Below are positions 7,863-16,952 of a stretch of 64,000 nt of DNA, piece by piece. Position numbers and translations under genes: made by a program. Numbering within the stretch: position 1 is the first letter of the stretch; every line of letters begins with the position of its first letter. The notes below the pieces were generated by a model. The model ran no database searches. It was not told where the DNA came from and worked only from the letters and a program-made list of their open reading frames with translations. The stretch spans positions 37,982 through 101,981 of the forward strand of contig JBFMFR010000019.1 of the NCBI GenBank assembly GCA_040752025.1. Reading direction: 5' to 3'. Origin of the DNA: JBFMFR01 sp040752025 (lineage in GTDB: Bacteria > Chloroflexota > Anaerolineae > Anaerolineales > UBA4823).

Positions 7863-9629
7863 ATGAAACCACTACGATTGATCTTCAAATACTCGCGCAA
7901 CTACTCGTTGCACCTCACCATCACCGTCATCAGCATGCTGCTCCTGGTCGCCATGCAGTTGATGATTCCCTGGATCATCAAGACCCTGATCGAGAACGTC
8001 ACCGATCCCAGTGGGGGTACACACTCCCTGGATGTAATCACCAACCTGGCCTTGATCGTCCTGGGCATCTTTATTCTGCGCAGTTTCCTGCAATTCGTGC
8101 GCAGCTATGTGGCCCACATAGCTGGTTGGGGCGTGGTCGCCGATCTGCGCAAGCATATCTACCAACACCTGCAGCGCCTCTCCTTGCGTTTCTACGAGGA
8201 CAAACAAACCGGGCAGTTGATGTCTCAGGTTGTCAACGATTCCGATTTGTTCGAGACACTCATTGCACATGCCGTACCAGACGTTTTCGTGAACGTACTC
8301 ACACTTCTGGGCGTTGTCATGGTCTTGATCAACTTGAACTGGCGTTTGTTGCTGCTCAGTTTATTGCCCGTGCCAATGATCATTCTGGCGTTGCGCATCT
8401 ATGCTCGCTACGTTCGCCCTGCTTTCCGCTTCCGGCAAAAAGAGCTGGGCGATCTGAATGCCTTGCTCAACGAAAATATTTCAGGCATACGTGAAATCAA
8501 AGCCTTCACCCGTGAAGACAACGAATTTCAGCGTGTAGGTGAGCGCATCGATAATTATCGCCGCGCCCTCTTGAAAGCTCTGCGCCTGATGGCCACCTTC
8601 TCCCCGTTCATCGAATTCGCCTCCTCTCTAGGCACCCTGGTGGTCATCTTTTTCGGTGGTCGCCTGGTTTACCAGGGCATCTTGCCGGTCAGCGATCTTG
8701 TAGCTTTCTTCCTTTACTTAGAAATCCTGTACCAGCCCATTCGCAATCTAAGCAGCGCCTGGGAAAACGTCCAGTCTGCGCTGGCAGGCGCCGACCGTGT
8801 CTCTGAATTGTTACAGGAAGACCAGGAAGTTCAAGATCAGAAACACGCCTACAACTTGCCACAACCCGTGCGTGGCGAGATCGTTTTCCAGGATGTAGAC
8901 TTCGCCTATCACCACGGCGAGACAGTTTTGGAAAAGATCACCCTTTCCATCCCCTCTCAGCGCGTCACCGCCCTGGTCGGACCGACTGGCGTGGGCAAAT
9001 CCACCCTGGTCAGCCTGATCCCGCGTTTCTACGATGTGACCGAAGGCAGGATTACCCTGGACGGGCATGATATTCGCCAACTCAGGCTTGAGAATTTGCG
9101 CCAGCAAATCAGCATCGTGCTTCAAGACGTCTATCTGTTCTACGGCACCGTGCGCGAGAACATCCTCTTTGGTCGTCCGGATGCCAGCGAAACTGATGTG
9201 ATCACAGCCGCCCAAATCGCCAACGCCCACGATTTCATTCAGGATCTTCCTAACGGTTACGACACGATGATTGGTGAGCGCGGCATCAAGCTCTCCGGTG
9301 GGCAGAAACAACGCCTGTCTATCGCCCGCGCTGTGCTCAAAAACGCCCCCGTTTTGATCCTGGACGAGGCTACATCTTCGGTAGACACCGAAACCGAACT
9401 GCTCATCCAACAAGCCCTGGAACGCCTGATTGCCGGGCGCACCACGATCATCATCGCCCACCGCCTATCCACCATCCGTAACGCTCACCAGATCGTTGTC
9501 CTGGAAGGCAAGCGCATCAAAGAGATGGGCACTCACACCGACCTGATCGCCCAGGATGGGCTCTACAGGCGCCTGTGCACTGTGCAGCAGAACTTTGACG
9601 TGCACCTGGCTACTGTACAAGCCTCATAG
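7863..9629 (+). CDS. ABC exporter, fused membrane and ATPase domains (MsbA/LmrA-like)
   Basis: 588 residues, the usual half-transporter length, so it should act as a homodimer. Six transmembrane helices occupy about 15-305. The nucleotide-binding domain spans about 335-575, with Walker A GPTGVGKST, Q-loop ISIVLQDVYLF, signature LSGGQKQR, Walker B VLILDEATS and the switch His in IIIAHRLST. It exports a lipid, peptide or drug; the sequence does not tell which. There is no partner half-transporter next to it. The gene is monocistronic between a terminator upstream and a long hairpin directly after its stop codon. Confidence 0.93.
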   Translation: MKPLRLIFKYSRNYSLHLTITVISMLLLVAMQLMIPWIIKTLIENVTDPSGGTHSLDVITNLALIVLGIFILRSFLQFVRSYVAHIAGWGVVADLRKHIYQHLQRLSLRFYEDKQTGQLMSQVVNDSDLFETLIAHAVPDVFVNVLTLLGVVMVLINLNWRLLLLSLLPVPMIILALRIYARYVRPAFRFRQKELGDLNALLNENISGIREIKAFTREDNEFQRVGERIDNYRRALLKALRLMATFSPFIEFASSLGTLVVIFFGGRLVYQGILPVSDLVAFFLYLEILYQPIRNLSSAWENVQSALAGADRVSELLQEDQEVQDQKHAYNLPQPVRGEIVFQDVDFAYHHGETVLEKITLSIPSQRVTALVGPTGVGKSTLVSLIPRFYDVTEGRITLDGHDIRQLRLENLRQQISIVLQDVYLFYGTVRENILFGRPDASETDVITAAQIANAHDFIQDLPNGYDTMIGERGIKLSGGQKQRLSIARAVLKNAPVLILDEATSSVDTETELLIQQALERLIAGRTTIIIAHRLSTIRNAHQIVVLEGKRIKEMGTHTDLIAQDGLYRRLCTVQQNFDVHLATVQAS

Positions 9630-9680
9630 ATATCACTATTGAGCCCTGCTAGAAAATCTGGCAGGGCTCAATAGTGATAT
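9630..9680. terminator. Long perfect hairpin after the ABC exporter gene
   Basis: A 20-bp perfect inverted repeat (9630-9649 with 9661-9680) begins at the base after the stop codon. The 11-base middle can fold further (T-G pair, AGA/TCT, loop AAA), giving about 24 pairs. There is only a weak AT-rich tail, so it may terminate in both directions or be a small palindromic element. Confidence 0.7.
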
Positions 9681-9846
9681 AATAATTTCCAGTCCTGCTC
9701 CACACTGCAACAACATTCCAAGGACTCTCATTACAAACCGGTCCGAAGATCGACCAACAGGAGGTGAATCGCCGCTAACATCCTGTAAGTTTCTGATTCG
9801 TCAAAAGCTCCAAGAACCAAACATACACATATCTAGGAGGAACAAA

Positions 9847-10779
9847 ATGAGGAGACTATACCTATTCCTGACCGTGTTCATCGCCCTTAGCCTGTTGTTG
9901 GCTTCCTGTGGCGCGCCCGCTACGCAACCCGCGGCCCAAGATAAGATCGGGGAAATTACAGCCCGCGGCACCTTGCTGATCTCCACCGACCCGGCCTATC
10001 CACCCCAATCCGAATTGGTCGAAAATGCCAAGCGCCCCGACAATACCAAGTGCGCCTCAGACCAGCGTACCGCAGCCGAACTGCGCGGCTTTGATATCGA
10101 TGTCGCCGTCGAAATCGCCAAGCGCCTGGGTGTGGAAGCCTGTTTTACCACCCCCGACTGGACCTTGATCGTAGCTGGCAACTGGGCCGACCGCTGGGAT
10201 ATCTCCGTCGGTTCTATGACCATCACCCCTGAACGCATGGAGAATCTGTACTTCACCCAGCCTTACTATACCACCCCGGCTGCCTTCTTCGTTCACAAAG
10301 ACAACACCACCCTCACGCAGCCCAGCGATCTCTCCGGCAAGAAAGTTGGCGCCTGCACCGGTTGTACCTACGATTTCTTCCTGGCAGGTACGCTGCAAAT
10401 TCCTGGCGAGACGATGAATTATGTGGTCAAGAACCCAGTCTTCACTGGCTATGAGACCGACCTCAACGCCCTGCAAGATCTGGCCCTCGGAGATAGCGTC
10501 CGCCTGGATGCCGTTCTGACTGCGCAGCCCACTGGGGCTGGGGCCATCGCCGATGGGTTGCCGCTCAAGCAGTTAGGCGATCCGGTTTACTTCGAATATC
10601 TGGCTGCTGCGGTAGATAAAACCGCCAGCAAAGATCCCAAGTCTTTCGTAGACAAGGTTACCGAAATCATCAAAGCCATGCACGCCGATGGCACCTTGCT
10701 CAAGCTCTCCCAGCAGTATTACAACCTGGATCTGACCTCTGCCGCAGGCAAGTTCGATCTCGCACAGCTTAAACAGTAA
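9847..10779 (+). CDS. Polar amino-acid ABC transporter, substrate-binding lipoprotein
   Basis: 310 residues, SBP_bac_3 family. The signal peptide ends in a good lipobox, LLLASC (Cys near 21), so the protein is anchored outside the membrane. The fold's hallmarks are visible: GTLLISTDPAYPP, FDIDVAVEIAKRLG, WDISVGSMTITPERMENLYFTQPYY, and LSGKKVGACTGCTYDFFL at the hinge. The ligand is probably a polar or charged amino acid, not resolved further. The start ATG 9847 has AGGAGG six bases upstream. It is the first gene of a three-gene importer and is separated from the permease by a stable hairpin, the usual arrangement for making excess binding protein. Confidence 0.92.
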   Translation: MRRLYLFLTVFIALSLLLASCGAPATQPAAQDKIGEITARGTLLISTDPAYPPQSELVENAKRPDNTKCASDQRTAAELRGFDIDVAVEIAKRLGVEACFTTPDWTLIVAGNWADRWDISVGSMTITPERMENLYFTQPYYTTPAAFFVHKDNTTLTQPSDLSGKKVGACTGCTYDFFLAGTLQIPGETMNYVVKNPVFTGYETDLNALQDLALGDSVRLDAVLTAQPTGAGAIADGLPLKQLGDPVYFEYLAAAVDKTASKDPKSFVDKVTEIIKAMHADGTLLKLSQQYYNLDLTSAAGKFDLAQLKQ

Positions 10780-10795
10780 CCTTTTGTTTTCACAG

Positions 10796-10831
10796 GCAGG
10801 TGAGGCTCTTAGGTGAGCCTCACCTGCGTTT
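10796..10831 (+). terminator. Intra-operon hairpin between binding protein and permease genes
   Basis: GCAGGTGAGGCT (10796-10807) pairs perfectly with AGCCTCACCTGC (10816-10827) around an 8-base loop, then GTTTC. With only three T's it is probably a partial terminator or 3'-end stabiliser that raises binding-protein expression over the downstream genes. Confidence 0.75.
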
Positions 10832-10871
10832 CATCTGCAATGCATCCTCATCTTGCCAAAGGAGGCTGGCT

Positions 10872-11741
10872 ATGAGCACAGAAATCTCGCCGCCCGCAAC
10901 CCCGGACAGCGATCCCCACTTATCGATGGGCCATCGCCTGGTAGCCATCGAACGCCACAACTTGTGGATTCACACACTCAAAGTTGGACTGGTGTGGCTG
11001 GCCTTGGTTACATTACTATCCCTGGTCTTGATGACACTCAAAGTTGACCCCGGATACGTTGCCAATCATTACAACTTTGTGCTGGAAGGTGTATGGGTTA
11101 CCATCGGTGTCTCATTGGCATCTATTTCCATCGCATCCATTCTGGCTTTGTTAGGAGCCTTGGGGCGATTGTCCTCCAGTCCTATAGCTCAGGGTATCTC
11201 AGGCTTTTATGTCTCTGTGGTGCGTGGCACGCCACTGCTGATCCAGATCTATCTGATCTATCTGGGGCTGCCTCAAGTCGGTCGCCAGCTACAAATCCTC
11301 GGCTACCAGGAACTCGGTCGGCTCTTCACACTGACCGCCATCCAATCGGGTATCCTGGCCCTCAGCCTGAACTACGGCGCCTACATGACAGAGATCTTCC
11401 GCGCCGGCATCCAATCCATTGGCTATGGACAGCGTGAAGCCGCCCAGGCCATCGGCCTGACTCGCTGGCAGATGATGCGCCGCATCATCCTGCCCCAGGC
11501 CGTACGTGTGATCATCCCAGATATCGGCAACCAGTTCATCGCCATGCAGAAAGATTCCGCCCTGGTGTCCGTGATGGGCATCTGGGAAATCACCTACCGC
11601 GCCAACCGCCTGGCTCGCCAGGAAAGCAAATTCATGGAAATGTTCGTGTTGGCGGCTGCTCTCTATTGGATCATTACCATTGTCTCATCCTGGCTCGAAG
11701 ACCGCCTGGAACGCCGCCTTGCACACGCCTATGAACGCTAA
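10872..11741 (+). CDS. Polar amino-acid ABC transporter, permease (HisMQ/GlnP type)
   Basis: 289 residues from ATG 10872, preceded by AAAGGAGG; the frame is open further upstream to 10800 but lacks a ribosome site there. A cytosolic N-terminus of about 35 residues and a first helix precede the conserved MetI-like core: FVLEGVWVTIGVSLASISIAS, VRGTPLLIQIYLIY, and the EAA loop EAAQAIGLTRWQMMRRIILPQAVRVIIP that contacts the ATPase. One permease only, so it should form a homodimer. Its last 11 bases overlap the ATPase gene. Confidence 0.93.
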   Translation: MSTEISPPATPDSDPHLSMGHRLVAIERHNLWIHTLKVGLVWLALVTLLSLVLMTLKVDPGYVANHYNFVLEGVWVTIGVSLASISIASILALLGALGRLSSSPIAQGISGFYVSVVRGTPLLIQIYLIYLGLPQVGRQLQILGYQELGRLFTLTAIQSGILALSLNYGAYMTEIFRAGIQSIGYGQREAAQAIGLTRWQMMRRIILPQAVRVIIPDIGNQFIAMQKDSALVSVMGIWEITYRANRLARQESKFMEMFVLAAALYWIITIVSSWLEDRLERRLAHAYER

Positions 11742-12501
11742 CCCGATCATCCACGTTGAAAACTTACATAAGTGGTTTGGCCTGTTGCACATCCTCAAAG
11801 GGATATCCTTCAACGTCCAGACCAGTGAAGTCCTGGTGATCATCGGCCGCAGTGGCTCTGGCAAGAGTACGCTGCTGCGCTGTTTGAACTTCCTCGAACA
11901 GCCCTCCTCTGGGACGATCACCATCGCCGGCCAATCCGTGGTCACTGGCCCAGGCATCACCCCTGACCGCAAGCAGGTGCTCGCCCTGCGCTTGAGCACG
12001 GGTATGGTATTCCAGGAGTTCAACCTTTTCCCTCACATGACTGCTATACAGAATGTCATCGAGGGCCTGGTTACCGTGAAAAAGATGCCGAAAGATGAAG
12101 CTATTGCCCTGGGAGAAACCTATCTGAGTAAAGTCGGCTTGTTGGAGAAGCGCGACGTTCACCCAATCCGCCTGTCAGGCGGCCAAAAGCAGCGCGTCGC
12201 CATCGCTCGCGCCCTGGCTATGCAGCCCGCCGTCATGCTCTTTGATGAACCAACCTCTGCCTTGGATCCTGAGTTGATCGGTGAAGTGCTGGATGTGATG
12301 AAACAGCTTGCCCAGGAAGGCACCACCATGCTGGTCGTCAGTCACGAGATGGGTTTTGCCCACGATGTTGCCGATCGCATTCTGTATGTAGATCACGGCG
12401 AGATCGTCGAAGAAGGCCCACCTGAGCAAATCTTCGATAACCCCAAAGACCCGCGTACCCGCACCTTTTTGGAGCCGTTGCGCAAAGTGCAACACATGTA
12501 A
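11731..12501 (+). CDS. Polar amino-acid ABC transporter, ATP-binding protein (GlnQ/HisP type)
   Basis: 256 residues. The frame is open from 11680, but the ATG at 11731 gives the standard N-terminus (PIIHVENLHKWFG) and overlaps the permease stop. Walker A GRSGSGKST, Q-loop MVFQEFNLFPHM, signature LSGGQKQR, Walker B VMLFDEPTSALDPE and the switch His in VVSHEMGFAHDVA are all intact. It energises the importer encoded by the two preceding genes. An insert relative to GlnQ, GPGITPDRKQVLALR, follows the TIAGQSV strand, as is common for this family. Confidence 0.94.
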   Translation: MNANPIIHVENLHKWFGLLHILKGISFNVQTSEVLVIIGRSGSGKSTLLRCLNFLEQPSSGTITIAGQSVVTGPGITPDRKQVLALRLSTGMVFQEFNLFPHMTAIQNVIEGLVTVKKMPKDEAIALGETYLSKVGLLEKRDVHPIRLSGGQKQRVAIARALAMQPAVMLFDEPTSALDPELIGEVLDVMKQLAQEGTTMLVVSHEMGFAHDVADRILYVDHGEIVEEGPPEQIFDNPKDPRTRTFLEPLRKVQHM

Positions 12502-12546
12502 CAATCGCTCGCTCTTTACAAGAATTTCAAGCTTTGTAGGAGAAGT

Positions 12547-13806
12547 ATGAGCCAGGCAGATCTTTTCTTACGCTTTAGCCTAGCCATCGGCATTGGCTTT
12601 ATGATCGGCTTGCAGCGCGAGTTTGCTTCGCGCGGCTCATCACGTAAGCTGGTCGCCGGAGAACGCACCCTGGCCCTGATGGGCCTGGCCGGAGCCCTGG
12701 CAGCCATGGTCGCCGACCTGCTCAACGCTGCCCTGGCCTTTATAGCCATCATCATCCTGGTCGGTTTGTTCGTTCTGGTTGCCTATTTCATCGAAGCCTG
12801 GCGCGGGCATCCGGGCCTGACCAGCGAAATCGCCTCCCTGATCGTGGTCCTGCTGGGCGCTTTGTGCTATTGGGGTCACATGGGCTTGGCGGTCGCCCTG
12901 GGCATCACCACGGCTGTATTGCTCACCATAAAATTCGAGACCGAACGTCTGGTCCAGGCGCTGACCAACGAAGATATTTTTGCCGCCCTGCAACTGGCCG
13001 TCATCAGCGCCATCGTATTGCCGGTTCTACCCGATCAAAGCATCGGTCCTCCGCCCTTCGATGCCCTCAACCCTTTCAACATCTGGCTGATGGTTGTTTT
13101 CATCTCGGCAATAAACTTCTTAGGATATGTTCTGATGAAAGCTGTCGGCGCCGAGAAAGGCATCGAACTGACCGGTTTTCTCGGCGGCCTGGTATCCAGC
13201 ACCGCCGTCACCCTGGGTTTCTCCGAGCGCAGCCGCCGGGAAGAACACCTCTCCAAGACCTTCGCCCTGGCCATCACCCTGGCCTGGACGGTGATGTTCG
13301 CCAGAGTGCTGGCTGAAGTGGCCGTAATGAACAAAGCTCTGCTCGCTAAAGTGGCGCCGCCTCTTCTGGCAGCCGCTTTGGCAGGCCTGCTCTACTGCGC
13401 TTTCCTGCATTTCACCCAACATGCCACCGCCGCTGGCGAGTTGAAAGTCTCCAAGCCCGATCTGGCTTCCGCTGTCAAATTTGGCTTGTTTTACGCCGCC
13501 ATCCTGCTGGTAGCCCGCACTGCCTTGCTGTACTTCGGCAATACTGGCGTGCTGGTTTCCAGTGTCCTTTCCGGACTGGCAGACGTAGACGCCATCACCC
13601 TTTCGATGGCCGAGTTGAGTTTCGCTGGCGCTCTGGATATCGAAATTGCCGCCCTGGCAGTCATCCTGGCTACCATGTCCAACACAGTCATCAAGGGGAG
13701 CATCGTGCTCCTCGGCAGCGCCCCTGGTTTACGCAAAACCATCCTGCCTGGTCTGCTGCTGATCCTGGTTGCTGGAGTTGGGTTGGGGATAGCTCTCTTG
13801 ATCTGA
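12547..13806 (+). CDS. MgtC/SapB-type and DUF4010 multi-pass membrane protein
   Basis: 419 residues, nearly all hydrophobic, about 12 helices. The first 140 residues match the MgtC/SapB module (AIGIGFMIGLQREFA, then GERTLALMGLAGALAAMVA). The rest matches DUF4010 (LPVLPDQSIGPP.DALNPFNIWLMVVFIS, LGGLVSSTAVTLGFSERSR). Proteins of this build are common in bacteria and archaea, but their transport or regulatory role is not settled; MgtC itself inhibits ATP synthase and is linked to Mg2+ limitation. TGTAGGAGAAGT precedes the ATG. It is 45 bases after the amino-acid importer and might be co-transcribed. Confidence 0.88.
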   Translation: MSQADLFLRFSLAIGIGFMIGLQREFASRGSSRKLVAGERTLALMGLAGALAAMVADLLNAALAFIAIIILVGLFVLVAYFIEAWRGHPGLTSEIASLIVVLLGALCYWGHMGLAVALGITTAVLLTIKFETERLVQALTNEDIFAALQLAVISAIVLPVLPDQSIGPPPFDALNPFNIWLMVVFISAINFLGYVLMKAVGAEKGIELTGFLGGLVSSTAVTLGFSERSRREEHLSKTFALAITLAWTVMFARVLAEVAVMNKALLAKVAPPLLAAALAGLLYCAFLHFTQHATAAGELKVSKPDLASAVKFGLFYAAILLVARTALLYFGNTGVLVSSVLSGLADVDAITLSMAELSFAGALDIEIAALAVILATMSNTVIKGSIVLLGSAPGLRKTILPGLLLILVAGVGLGIALLI

Positions 13807-13910
13807 AAGTAATACGCCTGTCAAGCACCTGAGTGCGCGCCTGCGCGCCCCTGAGAGGTTGTAAAGCTCCCTGCTCTGGTCTATACTATGCCACGAAGGA
13901 GCCACCCCCT

Positions 13911-15524
13911 ATGCAACTCAATCGCCCTACACGCCTGATTGTCGTCGCCCTCTTGCTCGCCTGGTGCTTCGACCAGTTGTTCTGGCGCAAAACGCCGGGC
14001 ATTTCTTTCCCCATCTTCACCCTGCTCTGCCTGGCAGCCGGTTTCTGGCTGGCCTGGGTAGAGAAACGGCCCATTGCCAGTAGCAGCCTGCTGCTGCTGA
14101 TCCCGATTCTGTTTTTCTCTGCCATGAGCTTCCTGCGCCGGGAGCCATTCACGCAATTCCTGAACTACACCTTCACGCTGTGGTGCCTGGCGCTGCTTTC
14201 GATCACCTGGATGGGCGGCAAATGGTGGCAGTACACCCTATTCGATCACCTGTGGAGCAGCCTCCGCTGGGTGGGCCTGGCCCTGGCAAAGCCATCCCAA
14301 TTGCTGCGCTCCCCACATCCGGCAAACCCCGCAACAGACGCCCCAGCAGATCAACCCACAACCTCCAGCGCTGCGCCGCGCCAGTTTCCATCCAAGACAA
14401 TTGCCGCCATCCTGCGCGGCCTGCTGCTGGCTCTGCCCGTAGTTTTCGTGCTCGCCGGCCTGCTGGCCCAGGCCGACCCGGTCTTTTCACGCGAGCTGCA
14501 ACGCCTGCTCAAGATCGAGAAGCTCGGTGAATATATTTTTCGCCTGTTCTACATCCTGATTGCCGCTTACCTGTTCAGCGGCGTCCTGCTGTATTTGCTG
14601 TTTTCGAGCGCAGATGAGAAAACCACCTCTGGCGAAAAACCCCTGGTCGCCCCGTTTCTGGGCTGGCTGGAAGCCGCCACGCTCTTGTTCAGCGTGGATC
14701 TGTTATATGCCTTTTTCGTAACCGTGCAGTTCAAATACTTCTTCGGCGGCCAGGCCAACATTAACCTGGAAGGCTTCACCTACGCTGAATACGCCCGCCG
14801 CGGCTTCGGCGAGCTGGTCATCGTCGCCATCCTCAGCCTGCTGCTGTTCCTCGGCCTGAGCGTCATCGCCCGCCGGGAGCAAAGCTGGCCGCGCCGTGTT
14901 TTCTCGGGCCTGGGCGTTGCCCTGGTCGCCCTGGTCGGGGTGATCCTGGTCTCCGCCTTCCAGCGCCTGCTCCTGTACGAGGCCGCCTACGGCTTCTCGC
15001 GCCTGCGCACCTATTCACACGTTTTCATGTTCTGGCTGGGAGCGCTGCTGTTGGCAACCATCCTCATGGAAACCACCAGCAGGTTGCGCCATTTCGCCCT
15101 GGCGTTGGTCATCGCCAGCCTGGGCTTCGGCGCGACCCTCAACCTGCTCAATGTGGATGGCTTCGTTGCCAGCCAGAATGTGGCGCGTGCCCAGCAAGAT
15201 AAAGCTCTGGATATCCCCTATCTGGTCAGCCTTTCCGATGACAGTGTGCCCACCCTGTTTCGCCTGTTCCATGCCAGCCAGCTTCCACAACCCGTGAAAG
15301 ATAAAGCCGGTGCCACCCTGGCCTGTCGCACCGCGCTTGCCCAGGGCAGCGCCCCCACACTCTGGCCCTCATTAAATATCTCACAAGAGCAGGCTCGCCT
15401 CCTGTTACAAACCTACCAGCCTGAATTGGATGCCTATCCAACCAGCCAGGATGCCGGTCATTGGCAGGTATTCATCAACCAGTTTCCTCAGAACTGCGTA
15501 CAACCTGACTACTGGATGGATTGA
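13911..15524 (+). CDS. DUF4173 (DUF4153-like) multi-pass membrane protein
   Basis: 537 residues from ATG 13911, which has GAAGGAG nine bases upstream; the frame is open from 13833 without a ribosome site. The start FDQLFWRKTPGISFPIF is characteristic of DUF4173. About ten helices follow, with a Pro/Ala/Ser/Thr-rich loop near 130-160. The C-terminal 120 residues are hydrophilic (VSLSDDSVPTLFRLFHASQ), probably extracytoplasmic. Function is unknown; relatives are often found near two-component systems and envelope genes. It converges with the MFS gene, four bases away. Confidence 0.85.
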   Translation: MQLNRPTRLIVVALLLAWCFDQLFWRKTPGISFPIFTLLCLAAGFWLAWVEKRPIASSSLLLLIPILFFSAMSFLRREPFTQFLNYTFTLWCLALLSITWMGGKWWQYTLFDHLWSSLRWVGLALAKPSQLLRSPHPANPATDAPADQPTTSSAAPRQFPSKTIAAILRGLLLALPVVFVLAGLLAQADPVFSRELQRLLKIEKLGEYIFRLFYILIAAYLFSGVLLYLLFSSADEKTTSGEKPLVAPFLGWLEAATLLFSVDLLYAFFVTVQFKYFFGGQANINLEGFTYAEYARRGFGELVIVAILSLLLFLGLSVIARREQSWPRRVFSGLGVALVALVGVILVSAFQRLLLYEAAYGFSRLRTYSHVFMFWLGALLLATILMETTSRLRHFALALVIASLGFGATLNLLNVDGFVASQNVARAQQDKALDIPYLVSLSDDSVPTLFRLFHASQLPQPVKDKAGATLACRTALAQGSAPTLWPSLNISQEQARLLLQTYQPELDAYPTSQDAGHWQVFINQFPQNCVQPDYWMD

Positions 15525-15528
15525 CAGT

Positions 15529-16809
15529 TTACGCCACCACGCGCTGCTCCACCACGCCGTCTCGCTTCGCCAGGTCGCCCTGATAGGTGCGCAGCAGCGC
15601 CAGGCACACCAGGATGCCCAGGGCGTACATCACCAGCACCGAGCCGCCGAACGCCAGGCGCAGTTCGGTCGCATCGCTGATCAGCCCGATCAAGACAGAC
15701 AGCACCGCCGTTACCAGGTTGAGCATCACGTTGCTGGCCGAGATCGTCGTCGCCTTGGTTTCCGGCGGCACCACGCTGAATTGGATCATCGTCACGCCTG
15801 GCATGACCATGTAAGTCACCGTGCCCAGCACAAAGGCCGCCGCCATCAGCGCCGTCAGGTTATAAAGATTGAAAACGAACAACGCCGCTATCAGCCCGCC
15901 CGACATTGCCGCCAGGCTGACCCACACCGGCGCCATGCGCGTGCGCTGGCGCACCCGGTCGATGACCCAGCCGCCCAGGACCGCTCCCAGGACGAACCCC
16001 AGGATCGCCGGCAGCAAAGCCAGCGCCGCCGCCTCGGAGTTCGGGGCGATATGATAGCGCGTCAGGTAGGTGGGCGCCCAGAAAGCAAACCCCCAATTGA
16101 CCGAAGCCTGGCAGGTGTCTAAGCCAAAAGCCAGCAGCAAGCTTGGCGTGCGCAGCACGCGGGCGAACTCTCGCAAAGAAAATCGCCCGGTATATGCCCC
16201 ATCGCGCCCTTCCACCGACTCCTCGTTGGCTCCACGCTGTGGCTCGCGCACGATCCACAGCACCAACGCCCCTAGCACCAGGCCTGCCACCCCATAGTAA
16301 ACAAACGGCAGCCGCCAGTGCCGCGTCCCAACCAGGCTGGCAATCACCAGCGCCGCTGCCGTTCCGACCGGGTAGGTCAGACTCATCAATCCCAGGATCA
16401 GCCCATGTCGCGGCTTGGGTACGGTGTCGGTAATCAGGGCATAAGCAGACGGGTTGAAACAGCCTTCCGCGAAGCTCATGCTCGCCCGCGCCGCCAGCAG
16501 GCCTGGGAAGCCAGTCACAAAGGCAGTCACCCAGGTCACTGCGCTCCACACCACCGTGCCCGTCGCGATAATGTACTTGCGCACCCAGCGATCAGATAGG
16601 GGTCCCCAGACAAGCTGCCCCAGCAGGGCCGCCAGGAACACCGCCGAGCGCACCGTCCCAAGCTGGGTATCGTTCATCCCCAGGTCAGCCTTCACCGCGT
16701 CGGCTACCGGTGCCAGCAGTTCTTTGTCGGCAACATTGACCACCGAGACCAGCATCAACAATAACGTAACCACCACCAGATATCGACGAGAATAGAGCAC
16801 GCCTGGCAT
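15529..16809 (-). CDS. Major facilitator superfamily transporter
   Basis: 426 residues, 12 helices expected. The longest frame starts at 16899, but the ATG at 16809 follows CAGGAGGT and begins just before helix 1 (SRRYLVVVTLLLMLVSVVNV). The MFS signature between helices 2 and 3 is present (WGPLSDRWVRKYII), as is FSFAEGCFNPSAYALI-like helix 5 (SMSFAEGCFNPSAYA). It resembles sugar-phosphate/anion-cation symporters and spinster-type members in general layout. The substrate cannot be inferred. The divergent neighbour is a GMC oxidoreductase. Confidence 0.9.
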   Translation of the reverse strand: MPGVLYSRRYLVVVTLLLMLVSVVNVADKELLAPVADAVKADLGMNDTQLGTVRSAVFLAALLGQLVWGPLSDRWVRKYIIATGTVVWSAVTWVTAFVTGFPGLLAARASMSFAEGCFNPSAYALITDTVPKPRHGLILGLMSLTYPVGTAAALVIASLVGTRHWRLPFVYYGVAGLVLGALVLWIVREPQRGANEESVEGRDGAYTGRFSLREFARVLRTPSLLLAFGLDTCQASVNWGFAFWAPTYLTRYHIAPNSEAAALALLPAILGFVLGAVLGGWVIDRVRQRTRMAPVWVSLAAMSGGLIAALFVFNLYNLTALMAAAFVLGTVTYMVMPGVTMIQFSVVPPETKATTISASNVMLNLVTAVLSVLIGLISDATELRLAFGGSVLVMYALGILVCLALLRTYQGDLAKRDGVVEQRVVA

Positions 16810-16952
16810 AGCTTGACCTCCTGAGAGCGAAATATCACGGATGGGGTCAGAAGAATTGCGGCCAAGTATAGCACACCAGCCACTTGCCGAAATAGCCAAA
16901 ATCGAGCATACTATCCTCAGTAAGAATTTCCACGACCCAGCAGGAGGCAGCT

